This document shows positions 1 through 8,180 of a DNA stretch of 64,000 nucleotides, piece by piece (the stretch's first letter is position 1; every line of letters starts with the position of its first letter). Below the pieces are notes generated by a model. It was not told where the DNA came from, searched no databases, and saw only the letters and a list, made by a program, of their open reading frames with translations. The translations under genes were made by a program, and so were the position numbers. This DNA is from Rhodocyclaceae bacterium. Lineage in GTDB: Bacteria > Pseudomonadota > Gammaproteobacteria > Burkholderiales > Rhodocyclaceae. The DNA lies in assembly GCA_016721505.1 (NCBI GenBank), contig JADKHX010000015.1, forward strand, positions 5,758 through 69,757, in the 5' to 3' direction.

Positions 1-687
1 GAGAACGCACTCGTGTCAGTGGTGCGGTGCGCCCACGCGGTGCGGGTGGCAGTGGCAATGTTGGGAGCAAAGCGTTGCAGTGCCGCCATCCAGACAGAAG
101 CCTTGAGCACAAACATGCCCGCATTCCAGTAGTAACTGCCTTCGGCGAGATAGCTTTGCGCGGTTTCTACATTTGGTTTTTCGACAAAGCTTTCAACATC
201 AAATGCATGCTCGGCTGATGCCGAAGTTTTGATGTACCCGTAGCCAGTTTCGGGGCGATCAGGTGTGATACCAAGAATTACGATAGCGCCTTTTGAAGCT
301 TCGCGCACGGCGTCTTGCAGCGCTTGGGTAAATGCCGCTTGATCGGCCACGGTTTGGTCAGCCGGAGTAACCACCAGAATGGGGTCTTGCCCGCCTTCGA
401 GTGCAGCTAGCGCGGCGAGCGTCAATGCTGGTGCCGTATTGCGGCCAATGGGTTCAAGCAAGGCTGCGCCCAACTCAACGCCAATTTCGCGCAACTGTTC
501 AAGGGCAAGGAAGCGATGTTCTTCACCACTCACAATGTACGGACTGGCAACGCCAATGTCATCTGCGCCGAGCGCGGCTAGTCGGAGCGCGGCTTGCTGA
601 AACAGACTTTCTTTACCCGTCAGGCAAAGAAACTGTTTGGGGAATCCGGCGCGAGACAGCGGCCAAAGCCGACTGCCCGATCCATCC
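1..687 (-). CDS. manC: Mannose-1-phosphate guanylyltransferase, C-terminus outside window, N-terminus disrupted
   Basis: Makes GDP-mannose from mannose-1-phosphate and GTP for exopolysaccharide or LPS synthesis. Reading the minus strand leftward gives the nucleotidyltransferase fold in order: GSGSRLWPLSR and PKQFLCLTG (substrate loop), ADDIGVASPYIVSGEEHRF, EPIGRNTAPALTLAAL, FVEKPNVET and YYWNAGMFVLKASVWMAAL. The frame stays open to base 1, so the protein runs off the window. The start is unclear: the usual VAGGSGTR loop is interrupted, with VAG in the frame of the upstream regulator and GSGSR one base out of phase near 684. No good start codon lies in the manC frame just upstream. The family is certain; whether this copy works is not. 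Confidence 0.85.
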
Positions 688-1016
688 AGCGACGCCAGCT
701 CCCTCGTGACGCAAGGCTTTAATTTCTGCCCACAAGGCTTCGTATTCCGCCTCTTTTCGAGCCAAGTAGTTCCGCGTTAGTTCTGCTCGACTTCTCACCC
801 CTTCAGGCGTAAGCAGGTAAGAAACCTTACCCAGCTTGCCTTCAGTCCGCCCAAAGTTGCCCATTTTGAGCAAGCCTTTTTCAACCAAGGCCGCCAACAG
901 ATAGTGCGTCTTGCCCTTGCTCACCCCAACAGCCGCGACAGCTCTCGCTGCGAGACATTTGGGTCTTTTTCAATGGCGCACAGAATACGAAAGCGGACTT
1001 GTTCGGTTGGGGTCAT
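613..1016 (-). pseudogene. EPS-associated MarR-type transcriptional regulator, frameshifted
   Basis: A small winged-helix regulator of the kind found beside exopolysaccharide genes. From ATG 1016 the first frame encodes MTPTEQVRFRILCAIEK and the recognition helix SQRELSRLLG, then meets TGA. The next frame continues at once with SKGKTHYLLAALVEKGLLKM, LTPEGVRSRAELTRNYLARK and EAEYEALWAEIKALRHE, which completes the family profile of about 105 residues. One missing G in the run at about 921-925 (cacccc on the plus strand) explains the break. The tail then runs into the manC nucleotide-binding loop instead of ending, so the regulator and manC appear fused by a small deletion. Either a real lesion or a homopolymer base-call error. 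Confidence 0.75.
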
Positions 1017-1111
1017 GTTGGCCGAGAATCGGGGAATAGCGCATTGACGATTTATCAGAGCGCCCAAAGATGGGCATTTTAGTCGTAATCGATAATCGAG
1101 TGCAATACCGC

Positions 1112-1137
1112 ACGGCGTGTCATCAGCACCAACTGAC
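1112..1137 (+). repeat. REP-like hairpin repeat copy 1
   Basis: Matches the dispersed repeat: ACGGCGTGTC, then CAG-CACCAA-CTG. It lies in the 5' flank of the MarR-type regulator; an upstream open frame through it encodes VSVGADDTP, a peptide signature that recurs at other copies. Confidence 0.8.
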
Positions 1138-1152
1138 ACCAACTCACAGCAC

Positions 1153-1191
1153 AAAAGAAAAACCCTCGGCGCAGATGAATCCGGCGAGGGT
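1153..1191 (-). terminator. Rho-independent terminator facing left
   Basis: On the minus strand ACCCTCG (1191-1185) pairs with CGAGGGT (1168-1162) and is followed by TTTTTCTTTT. No coding gene on the minus strand ends here, which is the main reason to propose a small RNA upstream of it. Confidence 0.75.
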
Positions 1192-1279
1192 CAAATGCCT
1201 GAGCACTTCTTTCGATTTGCCCAAGACCCCGCTTTAGGGAGGTTAAGCGGGAGAGACCTAGCACCTAGGTGCAGGCTCT
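1154..1279 (-). ncRNA. Candidate small regulatory RNA between the EPS locus and hemB
   Basis: A transcript of about 125 nt is predicted from a promoter-like start at about 1279 to the terminator at 1162-1191. It holds a perfect 7-bp hairpin (1228-1234 with 1245-1251) whose 10-nt loop reads AACCTCCCTA on the minus strand, complementary to a Shine-Dalgarno sequence, plus outer complementarity between GCCTG/GTGC and GCAC/CAGGC segments. A C-rich loop presented this way is typical of antisense riboregulators. No Rfam family was recognised. The only open frame here (1079-1264, minus) has no family features and crosses the REP copy. Confidence 0.5.
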
Positions 1280-1286
1280 AAGGCTT

Positions 1287-1314
1287 ATGATATGCAGGCC
1301 TTGAATAAATTCAA
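1287..1314 (-). promoter_or_regulatory. Sigma-70-type promoter for the candidate small RNA
   Basis: On the minus strand TTGAAT (1314-1309) and TATCAT (1292-1287) are 16 bp apart. The predicted start at about 1279 lies just upstream of the structured region and reads away from hemB. Confidence 0.5.
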
Positions 1315-1334
1315 TTCCTAGACTGTAACAATCC

Positions 1335-2348
1335 ATGAAAACAACTAGCGCTTTCCCCGCAACGCGGATGCGCCGTATGCGCCGCGATGAGTTTTCGCGA
1401 CGCTTGATGCGTGAGCATGTGCTTACTGCTGCTGATTTAATCTATCCGGTTTTTGTGCTCGAAGGACATGGGCGCACAGAAGCTGTCAGCTCTATGCCCG
1501 GCGTGGAGCGGATGAGTCTTGACCGGCTGATGCCAGTGGCTGAGCGCGCACTCAAGCTCGGCGTGCCGGCCTTGGCGCTGTTTCCACTGATCGACAAAAA
1601 CAAGAAAACAGCAGACGGTGCCGAGGCTTGGAACCCTGACGGCCTGGTGCCTACCGTGGTCACCGCCCTGAAGAAAGCATTCCCCGAGCTTGGCATCATC
1701 ACCGATGTTGCGCTCGATCCTTACACCAGTCACGGCCAAGACGGACTAATTGATCCGACGGATCCAACGGCTTATGTGATGAATGACGAAACCCTGGTGG
1801 CGCTTGGCAAGCAGGCCTTGTGTCACGCGCGCGCTGGTGCAGATGTGGTTGCGCCATCGGACATGATGGATGGACGGATCGGCCATATTCGCTCTAGCCT
1901 CGATGCGGAGCAACTGATCCACACGCGCATTCTTGCCTATTCGGCAAAATACGCGTCGAGCTTTTACGGTCCGTTTCGCGACGCTGTCGGTTCGGCTGGC
2001 AATTTGGGTGGAGGTAATAAATACACCTACCAAATGGATCCGGCCAATAGCAATGAAGCCTTGCGCGAAGTGGCGCTCGACATTGCCGAAGGCGCCGACA
2101 TGGTGATGGTCAAACCTGGCATGCCATATCTGGATATCGTGCGCCGAGTGAAGGACGAATTTGGTGTGCCAACGTACGCCTACCAAGTCAGCGGCGAATA
2201 CGCAATGCTCAAAGCCGCTGCGCAAAATGGCTGGCTCGATAACGACGCAGTGATGATGGAATCTTTACTCGCTTTCAAACGAGCAGGCGCGGATGGCGTG
2301 CTGACTTATTTCGCGCTGGAGGCGGCAGCGTTGTTGCAGCGGGATTAA
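1335..2348 (+). CDS. hemB: Delta-aminolevulinic acid dehydratase (porphobilinogen synthase)
   Basis: Condenses two 5-aminolevulinate molecules to porphobilinogen in haem synthesis; cytoplasmic octamer. The 337-residue product is full length. The active site is visible: APSDMMDGRIG with the family's YASSFYGPFRDA segment, and the Schiff-base lysine in MVMVKPGMPYLDIV (about residue 260). The metal loop reads DVALDPYTSHGQDG, with alanine and aspartate where zinc enzymes have cysteines, so this should be a magnesium-type enzyme. It is monocistronic, with a REP repeat overlapping its stop codon and a divergent candidate small RNA upstream. Confidence 0.98.
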   Translation: MKTTSAFPATRMRRMRRDEFSRRLMREHVLTAADLIYPVFVLEGHGRTEAVSSMPGVERMSLDRLMPVAERALKLGVPALALFPLIDKNKKTADGAEAWNPDGLVPTVVTALKKAFPELGIITDVALDPYTSHGQDGLIDPTDPTAYVMNDETLVALGKQALCHARAGADVVAPSDMMDGRIGHIRSSLDAEQLIHTRILAYSAKYASSFYGPFRDAVGSAGNLGGGNKYTYQMDPANSNEALREVALDIAEGADMVMVKPGMPYLDIVRRVKDEFGVPTYAYQVSGEYAMLKAAAQNGWLDNDAVMMESLLAFKRAGADGVLTYFALEAAALLQRD

Positions 2349-2376
2349 CGGCGTCCCATCAGCACCAACTGGCGAA
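2347..2376 (+). repeat. REP-like hairpin repeat copy 2
   Basis: AACGGCGTCCCATCAGCACC followed by AACTGGCGAA. It begins inside the hemB stop codon and separates hemB from the convergent AhpD-like gene. Confidence 0.85.
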
Positions 2377-2417
2377 ACCTTAAGCACTGCCGGTTCACCC
2401 GCCAAGCGCGGTGTGAG

Positions 2418-2786
2418 TTACACCGGGCTGGCGGTGAGCGCTGCAAACTCATCATAAGCCGCTACGGCATTCGCCGAATACATCAGCGATGGTCCGCCGC
2501 CCATATACACCGCCATGCCCAATGCTTCTTCCACTTCAAGCTTGGTTGTGCCGAGCTTCACCAGTGCTTGCACATGAAATCCGATACAGGCATCGCAATG
2601 CGCGGCAACGCCCAACGCCAGCGCGATCAGTTCTTTGGTCTTCTTGTCTAACGCGCCGTTTTGAGTGGCCGCACGGGCGAGATCGTTGAATCCCTTCATC
2701 ACCTCAGGCAAATCGGCGCGCAAAGTTGCAAGGTTTTTTGAGACGGTTTGCGTTAGCGCTTGATAGCTAGTCGTTGTTGCATTCAC
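2418..2786 (-). CDS. AhpD-like carboxymuconolactone decarboxylase-family protein
   Basis: Probable peroxide or thiol-redox protein of the AhpD/CMD fold, 122 residues. The family signature is present: KELIALALGVAAHCDACIGFH, i.e. an upstream acidic residue, a CxxC pair and a histidine three residues later, about positions 50-74. The start is supported by taggagaacgct (minus strand) just before ATG 2786. It is the first of several genes in this stretch with cysteine-redox or sulfur links (DUF2892, ArsR regulator, RND pump, TauE/SafE). Substrate is not inferable from sequence. Confidence 0.85.
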   Translation of the reverse strand: MNATTTSYQALTQTVSKNLATLRADLPEVMKGFNDLARAATQNGALDKKTKELIALALGVAAHCDACIGFHVQALVKLGTTKLEVEEALGMAVYMGGGPSLMYSANAVAAYDEFAALTASPV

Positions 2787-2831
2787 AGCGTTCTCCTAGT
2801 CATTTTCCGCGTACGAGCAGTTGCAATTGCA

Positions 2832-3035
2832 CTAGCTTTGCTTGGTTTCGGTTCTGCACGTACTTAGGCCAAACGGCATATAGGCAGGGCAGAACCTGAA
2901 GACTCCCGTAGCAATCGCTATCACGCCAAGCCAGCCCCACATTCCGATTACGCCGCTTACGGCACCGGCAACCAGCGCCAGCCCTAATGCAATTCGAATG
3001 ACACGATCAATACTGCCCACGTTGGTTTTCATCAC
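2832..3035 (-). CDS. DUF2892 (YgaP-type) small membrane protein
   Basis: A 67-residue protein: MKTNVGSIDRVIRIALGL followed by two hydrophobic helices (LVAGAVSGVIGMWGWLGVIA and a second ending near FRFCPAYMPFGLSTC). This is the membrane module attached to rhodanese in YgaP and found alone in sulfur gene clusters. It retains two cysteines (FRFCPAY and LSTC). It lies between the AhpD-like gene and the ArsR regulator on the same strand, so the three may be co-transcribed. A second DUF2892 gene lies at 7892. Confidence 0.8.
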   Translation of the reverse strand: MMKTNVGSIDRVIRIALGLALVAGAVSGVIGMWGWLGVIAIATGVFRFCPAYMPFGLSTCRTETKQS

Positions 3036-3096
3036 CTACTCCTAAGTTAAAAATCGTTTGTCTTGATTGCTTGGCGCACTCATTTACTAGTTTCAG

Positions 3097-3444
3097 CTAA
3101 GCACGCTTTGCGACCCGACGAATCATTGCCTGGACATTACTTTTTGCTGCGATGCGTTTGGCGATATGCCCACAAACCAAATCGCACAGTGCATAAATAT
3201 CAGAGTCGGCGATTCGATACAAAACGCTTGTCCCCTGCGTACGACGTTCGACAAAACCGGTGCTTGCCAAAAGTGACAAGTGTTTGGATACATTGGCTGG
3301 CGTCGATTCCACTGCCTCAGCCAAATCACTTACCGACATTTCGCCGTCACGCAATGCGTTGATCAAGCACAGTCGCGTCGGTTCGGCCAGTGACTTGAAG
3401 TATTCGCTTACCTGCTCCAGCGCCGCTCGATCAAGACCTTCCAT
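3097..3444 (-). CDS. ArsR-family winged-helix repressor
   Basis: A 115-residue regulator with the ArsR helix-turn-helix: SLAEPTRLCLINAL, MSVSDLAEAVESTPANVSKH (recognition helix) and LSLLASTGFVERR with the beta wing GTSVLYRIAD. It has cysteines at residues 26, 87 and 91. The arsenic CxCxxC box is absent, and the 87/91 pair sits in the C-terminal dimerisation helix, so a thiol-switch sensor (BigR/YgaV type) is plausible; that is inference. It is divergent from the RND efflux operon across a 76-bp region containing inverted TTAAC/GTTAA repeats, the expected arrangement for a local repressor. Confidence 0.85.
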   Translation of the reverse strand: MEGLDRAALEQVSEYFKSLAEPTRLCLINALRDGEMSVSDLAEAVESTPANVSKHLSLLASTGFVERRTQGTSVLYRIADSDIYALCDLVCGHIAKRIAAKSNVQAMIRRVAKRA

Positions 3445-3459
3445 GTTTTTGTTCCTTAT

Positions 3460-3504
3460 TTAACATATTAGTTAATTGCTTATTTAACGAATTGGTTGTA
3501 TAGT
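3460..3504 (+). promoter_or_regulatory. Promoter and probable ArsR operator for the RND efflux operon
   Basis: TTGCTT (3476-3481) and TATAGT (3499-3504) are 17 bp apart and read toward the efflux genes. An inverted repeat TTAAC-N6-GTTAA (3460-3475) abuts the -35, and a second half-site TTAACGAATTGGTT lies between -35 and -10, where a bound repressor would block polymerase. Confidence 0.6.
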
Positions 3505-3559
3505 AGCAAAAGAAATCCAAATGTCACTATTTATTTATAACTTCCTGCCGAGATCGCCA

Positions 3560-4609
3560 ATGTCAATTTCCCTGCATAGAAGCTTTCGCCGAACAGCTTC
3601 GCTGATGAGTTTGCTTACACTTTGCGCAAGCGGCGTTTGGGCAGACACCTTGGTCACCGAGACAGTGCAGCCGGGTTCGGGCGGAAACCTCTATCAAGCT
3701 GAAGGTGTGGTGGAGGCGGTGCGTAGCAGCTCGATCGGCGCGGAATTGTCCGGGCGCCTGACCGCGCTCTTGGTTAAGGTTGGCGATCATGTGCAATCGG
3801 GTCAGGTGCTAGCGAAAATTGATGAGCGCGTGGCAGCTCAACAAGCGCTAGCTAGCCAGTCGCAAGTTGCGGCAGCACAGGCTCAGCTGGCGACGGCGCA
3901 AGCCGACTTCGAGCGCCAACAAAAACTCTACGGACAAAAATTTCTCAGCAAGGCGGCCTTGGATCGGGCGGAATCCGATTACAAAAGCGCGGCCGCTCAA
4001 GCCCGTGCGCAAATTGCACAAGCAGGTGCGGCAGGTTTGCAGACGAGCCTGCGGACGCTCACCGCGCCCTATGCGGGTATCGTTGCCGAAAGCAATGTCG
4101 AACTTGGCGACATGGTCATGCCGGGCAAACCGCTTTTGGTCATGTATGACCCCACTGCGCTACGCGTCACGGTAAATCTCCCGCAGAGTCAATTGTCAAA
4201 TTTGCGCAACTCCGCCGCAAGCATCGACGTCACTGGAGCCGCTGCGTCACCGCTGAACATCGCGGCAGGCAACATCGTTGCGCTGCCTACGGCAGATCCC
4301 ATCAGTCACATGGTGCAGGTTCGGATCAATTTGCCGACCAATATAAAGGGCTTGAGTCCCGGCATGTTTGCACGTGCGCATTTATCGATGGAAGGTTCTG
4401 TCAGCGCGAATCGGGTCACTGTCGCCTCAAGCGCCGTGTTGTTCCGTAGCGAACTAACCGCCGTCTATGTCGTCAATGCGGATGGCTCGGCGTCCCTGCG
4501 CCAAGTCCGACTTGGTCGACGCTATGGCGAACGCGTTGAAGTTCTTTCAGGCATAGATGTAGGTGAAAGGGTGGCACTTGATCCACTCGCTGCGGCAAAG
4601 CAACGCTGA
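3560..4609 (+). CDS. RND efflux periplasmic adaptor (membrane fusion protein)
   Basis: Periplasmic adaptor linking an inner-membrane RND pump to an outer-membrane channel. A signal sequence (SLMSLLTLCASGVWA) is followed by the lipoyl half-motif GRLTALLVKVGDHVQSGQVL, a coiled-coil hairpin rich in A/Q (residues about 90-160), the second lipoyl half APYAGIVAESNVELGDMVMP and a beta barrel. An ATG at 3521 is in frame but would leave only about 10 nt of leader after the predicted promoter, so ATG 3560 (349 residues) is preferred. It ends at the start of the pump gene, which overlaps or abuts it. Confidence 0.88.
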   Translation: MSISLHRSFRRTASLMSLLTLCASGVWADTLVTETVQPGSGGNLYQAEGVVEAVRSSSIGAELSGRLTALLVKVGDHVQSGQVLAKIDERVAAQQALASQSQVAAAQAQLATAQADFERQQKLYGQKFLSKAALDRAESDYKSAAAQARAQIAQAGAAGLQTSLRTLTAPYAGIVAESNVELGDMVMPGKPLLVMYDPTALRVTVNLPQSQLSNLRNSAASIDVTGAAASPLNIAAGNIVALPTADPISHMVQVRINLPTNIKGLSPGMFARAHLSMEGSVSANRVTVASSAVLFRSELTAVYVVNADGSASLRQVRLGRRYGERVEVLSGIDVGERVALDPLAAAKQR

Positions 4610-4613
4610 GTCC

Positions 4614-7600
4614 ATGAGTAATATAAGTTCCCATCAAAAGCTCGGTATTGCGGGCCGAATCGCAGGCTATTTTTTAGCGTCGCGATTGACTCCGCTGATC
4701 GCCATTATGGCCTTCGTGCTTGGCGTGTTCGCTGCACTAATCACACCGCGCGAAGAGGAACCACAGATTAATGTGACCATGGCCGATGTCATGATTCCCT
4801 TCCCCGGGGCGTCGGCCAAAGATGTCGAGCAGATGGTGGCTATTCCAGCCGAACAGGTGCTCGCGCAAATCGCCGATGTGAAGCATGTGATGTCGGTATC
4901 ACGTCCCGGGATGGCAATAATCACTGTTCAGTATGACGTCGGGGTGGCGCGGACCGAAGCGCTGGTGCGCCTGCATGACACGATTCAATCAAACCGCGAC
5001 TGGTTACCAGTTGCGCTTGGCGTGGGTGAGCCTGTCGTCAAACCCAAGGGGATCGAGGACGTTCCCATCGTCTCTTTAACGCTCTTTTCCAAGCGGCCAA
5101 ACATTGGTGCGTTTGAACTCGAGCGCATTGCGCATAGCCTCGAAGTGGAGTTAAAGCAAGTCAAGGGTACCCGTGAAGTTGCTACGCTTGGCGGTCCCGG
5201 ACGCGTCGTGAATATTGCGCTGGATGCCGCGCGCATGCAATCGGCAGGAATTGCGGTTACTGATCTGCAGCGCGTGTTACGCGCAGCCAACGCCGGCGGT
5301 TTGCTCGGCAATATCGTGAGCGACAACGCGGCGATTGAAATCGCGGCCGGCCCCTTCTTGCGCGACGCGCAAGCGGTAGCAGAACTCATTGTCGGCGTCC
5401 GCAATGGCCGGCCAATTTACCTGAATGATGTTGCCGAGGTTCGAGATGGCGCACCCGCACCAGATCGCTATATTTGGCACACGATTGCAGGCAAAGATGG
5501 TGGCGAATATCCCGCACTGACGATGACCGTAACTAAAAAGGCCGGGCAAAACGCCGTAAGTGTTGCTGACAATGTGGTCGCGAAACTCGATGCGCTAAAA
5601 AACCTTGTAATCCCCGCCGACGTCGAAATTGTTGTTACGCGTAACTATGGCGTCACGGCCAGTGAAAAGGCCACCAAACTAATCCAAAAACTTTTCTTCG
5701 CAACCGGCGCGGTGGTGCTTCTTGTGTTCTTTGCGCTTGGGCGGCGCGAGGCGGCCATTGTTGGCGCGGCGGTAATTTTGACGCTCACTGCTACGCTGTT
5801 CGCTTCCTGGGTGTGGGGTTTTACGCTCAATCGCGTGTCCTTGTTTGCCTTAATTTTTCCATTGGCATATTGGTCGATGATGCGATTGTGGTGGTCGAAA
5901 ACATACACCGTCACATGGGATTACACCCTGACCTGCCGCTCAAGGAGATCATTCCCGCAGCGGTGGATGAGGTCGGCAGTCCAACTATCCTTGCCACGTT
6001 CTGGTCATTGCCGCGTTGATGCCGATGGCGTTTGTCAGCGGGCTTATAGGCCTTATATGGCACCAATACCGATCAATGCGAGCATGGGAATGTTGATTTC
6101 TCTTGCCGTGGCTTTTGTCATCACCCCATGGTTGTCGAGCTTGTGGCTCAAATCGTCTGGCCACGACGACACACTAGCCACTAAGGCAGCACCGTATTTC
6201 CGCCGACTTTTTTTGCCCTTCCTTGACGAAGCTGCCGGCCAACGCAATCGGCGAAAATTGAGTCTCGGTGTGCTCGGCCTAATCTTTGTATCGCTCGCGT
6301 TGCCAGCGCTTCAACTGGTCGTGCTAAAGATGCTACCGCTCGACAACAAATCCGAGTTTCAAGTGGTGGTCGATATGCCAGCTGGCACACCGCCCGAGCG
6401 CACAGCGCGTGTGCTGCATGCATTGGGCGACGAGATCGCCAAAATGCCGGAAACCAGCAGCTATCAAGCCTACGTCGGACTTGGCGCACCGATTACGTTC
6501 AACGGTTTGGTACGCCAGTACTACCTGCGTAGCGGCGGCGAAGTTGGCGACATTCAGGTCAATCTCGTCGACAAGCATCATCGCAGTGAAAAGAGCCACG
6601 CCATTGCCGCGCGTATTCGGCCGGCGTTGGAGAAAATCGCCGCACCATTTGGCGCACGCATCAAAGTGGTTGAAGTGCCGCCCGGACCGCCCGTGCAGGC
6701 GCCCTTGGTGGCCGAAGTCTATGGCCCCGGCGATGCCACACGCTTACAAGTCGCCAAGGCAGTACGCGGGATATTTGACGCGACGCCCGGTGTGGTGGAT
6801 AGCGACGACAGCAGCATAGCGAACGCGCCAAAGCAGGTGCTCAAGGTTGACACTCGCAAAGCGGCGTTGCTCGGAATTGCACAAGCCGATATCGTCAATA
6901 CCTTGGCCGTCGGCCTGGCGGGTGACGCCGTCACTTATCTGCACGATGCAAGTAAATATCCGGTGGCGGCAAACCTGCGTCTGCCGGTTTCCTCACGCGG
7001 GGATCTTGATGATTTGCTTAAGCTCAGCGTGCGCGGTGATAGCGGCAAACTTGTCCCGATACGGGAGCTCGTCACAGTCGAAAACACTTTGCGTGAGCAA
7101 GCGCTGTATCACAAGGATTTGCTGCCGGTAACCTATGTCACCGGCGATTTTGCCGGCGGCGCCGACAGCCCGCTGTATGGCTTGTTTGCCATGCGCTCCG
7201 CCATCCAAAAAATCGAGGTGCCGGGTGGCGGCCTGCTAGGTGAATATTTCATCAATCAGCCGAACGATCCGCAGCGTGAATTCGCCATCAAATGGGATGG
7301 CGAGTGGCAGATTACCTACGAGACATTTCGCGATATGGGTGCGGCCTACGCCGTCGGTTTGATATTGATTTATCTATTGGTTGTCGCGCAATTCGGTTCT
7401 TACCTGACACCGCTCGTCATCATGGCACCGATACCGCTCACGATTATCGGCGTGATGCCCGGCCATGCTTTGCTTGGCGCACAATTCACTGCCACGTCAA
7501 TGATAGGGATGATCGCGCTGGCAGGAATCATCGTGCGCAATTCAATCTTGTTGGTTGACTTTATCAACCTGCAAGTCGCCACCGGTATTGATTTAAAGGA

Positions 7601-7811
7601 AGCGGTAGTGAATTCCGCCATCACCCGTGCGCAACCAATTTTGCTGACCGCGCTATCTGCCACGCTTGGCGCCCTTTTCATCCTCGATGATCCGATCTTC
7701 AATGGCTTGGCGGTATCGCTGATCTTCGGGATCTTCGTGTCGACCCTACTCACCCTGCTGGTCATTCCCTGCTTTATTACATGGCTTATCGCAACAATCT
7801 CGAGAGCCTGA
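4614..7811 (+). CDS. RND-family efflux permease, central region frameshifted three times
   Basis: Proton-driven inner-membrane exporter paired with the upstream adaptor. The N-terminal half (LTPLIAIMAFVLGVFAALIT, porter domains) and the C-terminal half (LTPLVIMAPIPLTIIGVMPG, ending LVIPCFITWLIA) fit the family. At about 5858 the frame loses the TM4 proton-relay segment; SIGILVDDAIVVVENIHRHM appears in another frame, then VIAALMPMAFVSGL in the third, then PYMAPIPINASMGM back in the first. Three single-base losses, at 5854-5858, 6000-6003 and 6050-6052, each shortening a T or C run, restore the whole region. As written the frame stays open with a scrambled stretch of about 64 residues and would lack the essential aspartates. 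Start ATG 4614, just after the adaptor stop. Confidence 0.85.
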   Translation: MSNISSHQKLGIAGRIAGYFLASRLTPLIAIMAFVLGVFAALITPREEEPQINVTMADVMIPFPGASAKDVEQMVAIPAEQVLAQIADVKHVMSVSRPGMAIITVQYDVGVARTEALVRLHDTIQSNRDWLPVALGVGEPVVKPKGIEDVPIVSLTLFSKRPNIGAFELERIAHSLEVELKQVKGTREVATLGGPGRVVNIALDAARMQSAGIAVTDLQRVLRAANAGGLLGNIVSDNAAIEIAAGPFLRDAQAVAELIVGVRNGRPIYLNDVAEVRDGAPAPDRYIWHTIAGKDGGEYPALTMTVTKKAGQNAVSVADNVVAKLDALKNLVIPADVEIVVTRNYGVTASEKATKLIQKLFFATGAVVLLVFFALGRREAAIVGAAVILTLTATLFASWVWGFTLNRVSLFALIFPLAYWSMMRLWWSKTYTVTWDYTLTCRSRRSFPQRWMRSAVQLSLPRSGHCRVDADGVCQRAYRPYMAPIPINASMGMLISLAVAFVITPWLSSLWLKSSGHDDTLATKAAPYFRRLFLPFLDEAAGQRNRRKLSLGVLGLIFVSLALPALQLVVLKMLPLDNKSEFQVVVDMPAGTPPERTARVLHALGDEIAKMPETSSYQAYVGLGAPITFNGLVRQYYLRSGGEVGDIQVNLVDKHHRSEKSHAIAARIRPALEKIAAPFGARIKVVEVPPGPPVQAPLVAEVYGPGDATRLQVAKAVRGIFDATPGVVDSDDSSIANAPKQVLKVDTRKAALLGIAQADIVNTLAVGLAGDAVTYLHDASKYPVAANLRLPVSSRGDLDDLLKLSVRGDSGKLVPIRELVTVENTLREQALYHKDLLPVTYVTGDFAGGADSPLYGLFAMRSAIQKIEVPGGGLLGEYFINQPNDPQREFAIKWDGEWQITYETFRDMGAAYAVGLILIYLLVVAQFGSYLTPLVIMAPIPLTIIGVMPGHALLGAQFTATSMIGMIALAGIIVRNSILLVDFINLQVATGIDLKEAVVNSAITRAQPILLTALSATLGALFILDDPIFNGLAVSLIFGIFVSTLLTLLVIPCFITWLIATISRA

Positions 7812-7829
7812 CTAGTCACCAATCTCACT

Positions 7830-7859
7830 AACGGCGTATCGCCAGCACCAACTGGCGAA
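7830..7859 (+). repeat. REP-like hairpin repeat copy 3
   Basis: AACGGCGTATCGCCAGCACC then AACTGGCGAA; the 6-bp stem CGCCAG/CTGGCG with a CACCAA loop is perfect here. It sits between the RND pump and the second DUF2892 gene. Confidence 0.9.
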
Positions 7860-7891
7860 ACCACAATCATCTCACTAACGGAGGCAACATC

Positions 7892-8101
7892 ATGACTTCA
7901 TGGCAATGGGTTCGTATCATCGGCGGCAGTTTTGTCCTACTTTCGCTCCTGCTTGGCGTTCCGGAAAGTCCGCTATTCATCAGTAAGTATTGGCTATGGT
8001 TCACCGCGTTCGTTGGCGCCAATTTGCTGCAAAGCGGCTTTACCCGCTGGTGCCTGATGGAGAACATTGTTCGATCGCTTGGCGCCAAGCGCGGCGACTA
8101 G
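7892..8101 (+). CDS. DUF2892-like small membrane protein
   Basis: A 69-residue protein with two transmembrane helices: WVRIIGGSFVLLSLLLGV, then WLWFTAFVGANLLQSGFTRW, ending in a conserved-looking GFTRWCLMENIVRSLGAK. The pattern matches DUF2892 (YgaP membrane part), with a single cysteine in RWCLM. ATG 7892 is preceded by cggaggcaacatc, a good ribosome-binding site. Lies between the RND pump and the TauE/SafE exporter on the same strand. Confidence 0.75.
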   Translation: MTSWQWVRIIGGSFVLLSLLLGVPESPLFISKYWLWFTAFVGANLLQSGFTRWCLMENIVRSLGAKRGD

Positions 8102-8180
8102 ACTTGGCTCGGTTAGGAATGCCAGGAACCTAGAACAAGCTTCACTACAATCCACGATTTAGCGCATTGGATACCCGATA

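Noticed and set aside
1079..1264. Open frame of 61 codons on the minus strand upstream of hemB
   Set aside because: No family features; it overlaps the REP copy, the terminator hairpin and the candidate small RNA.
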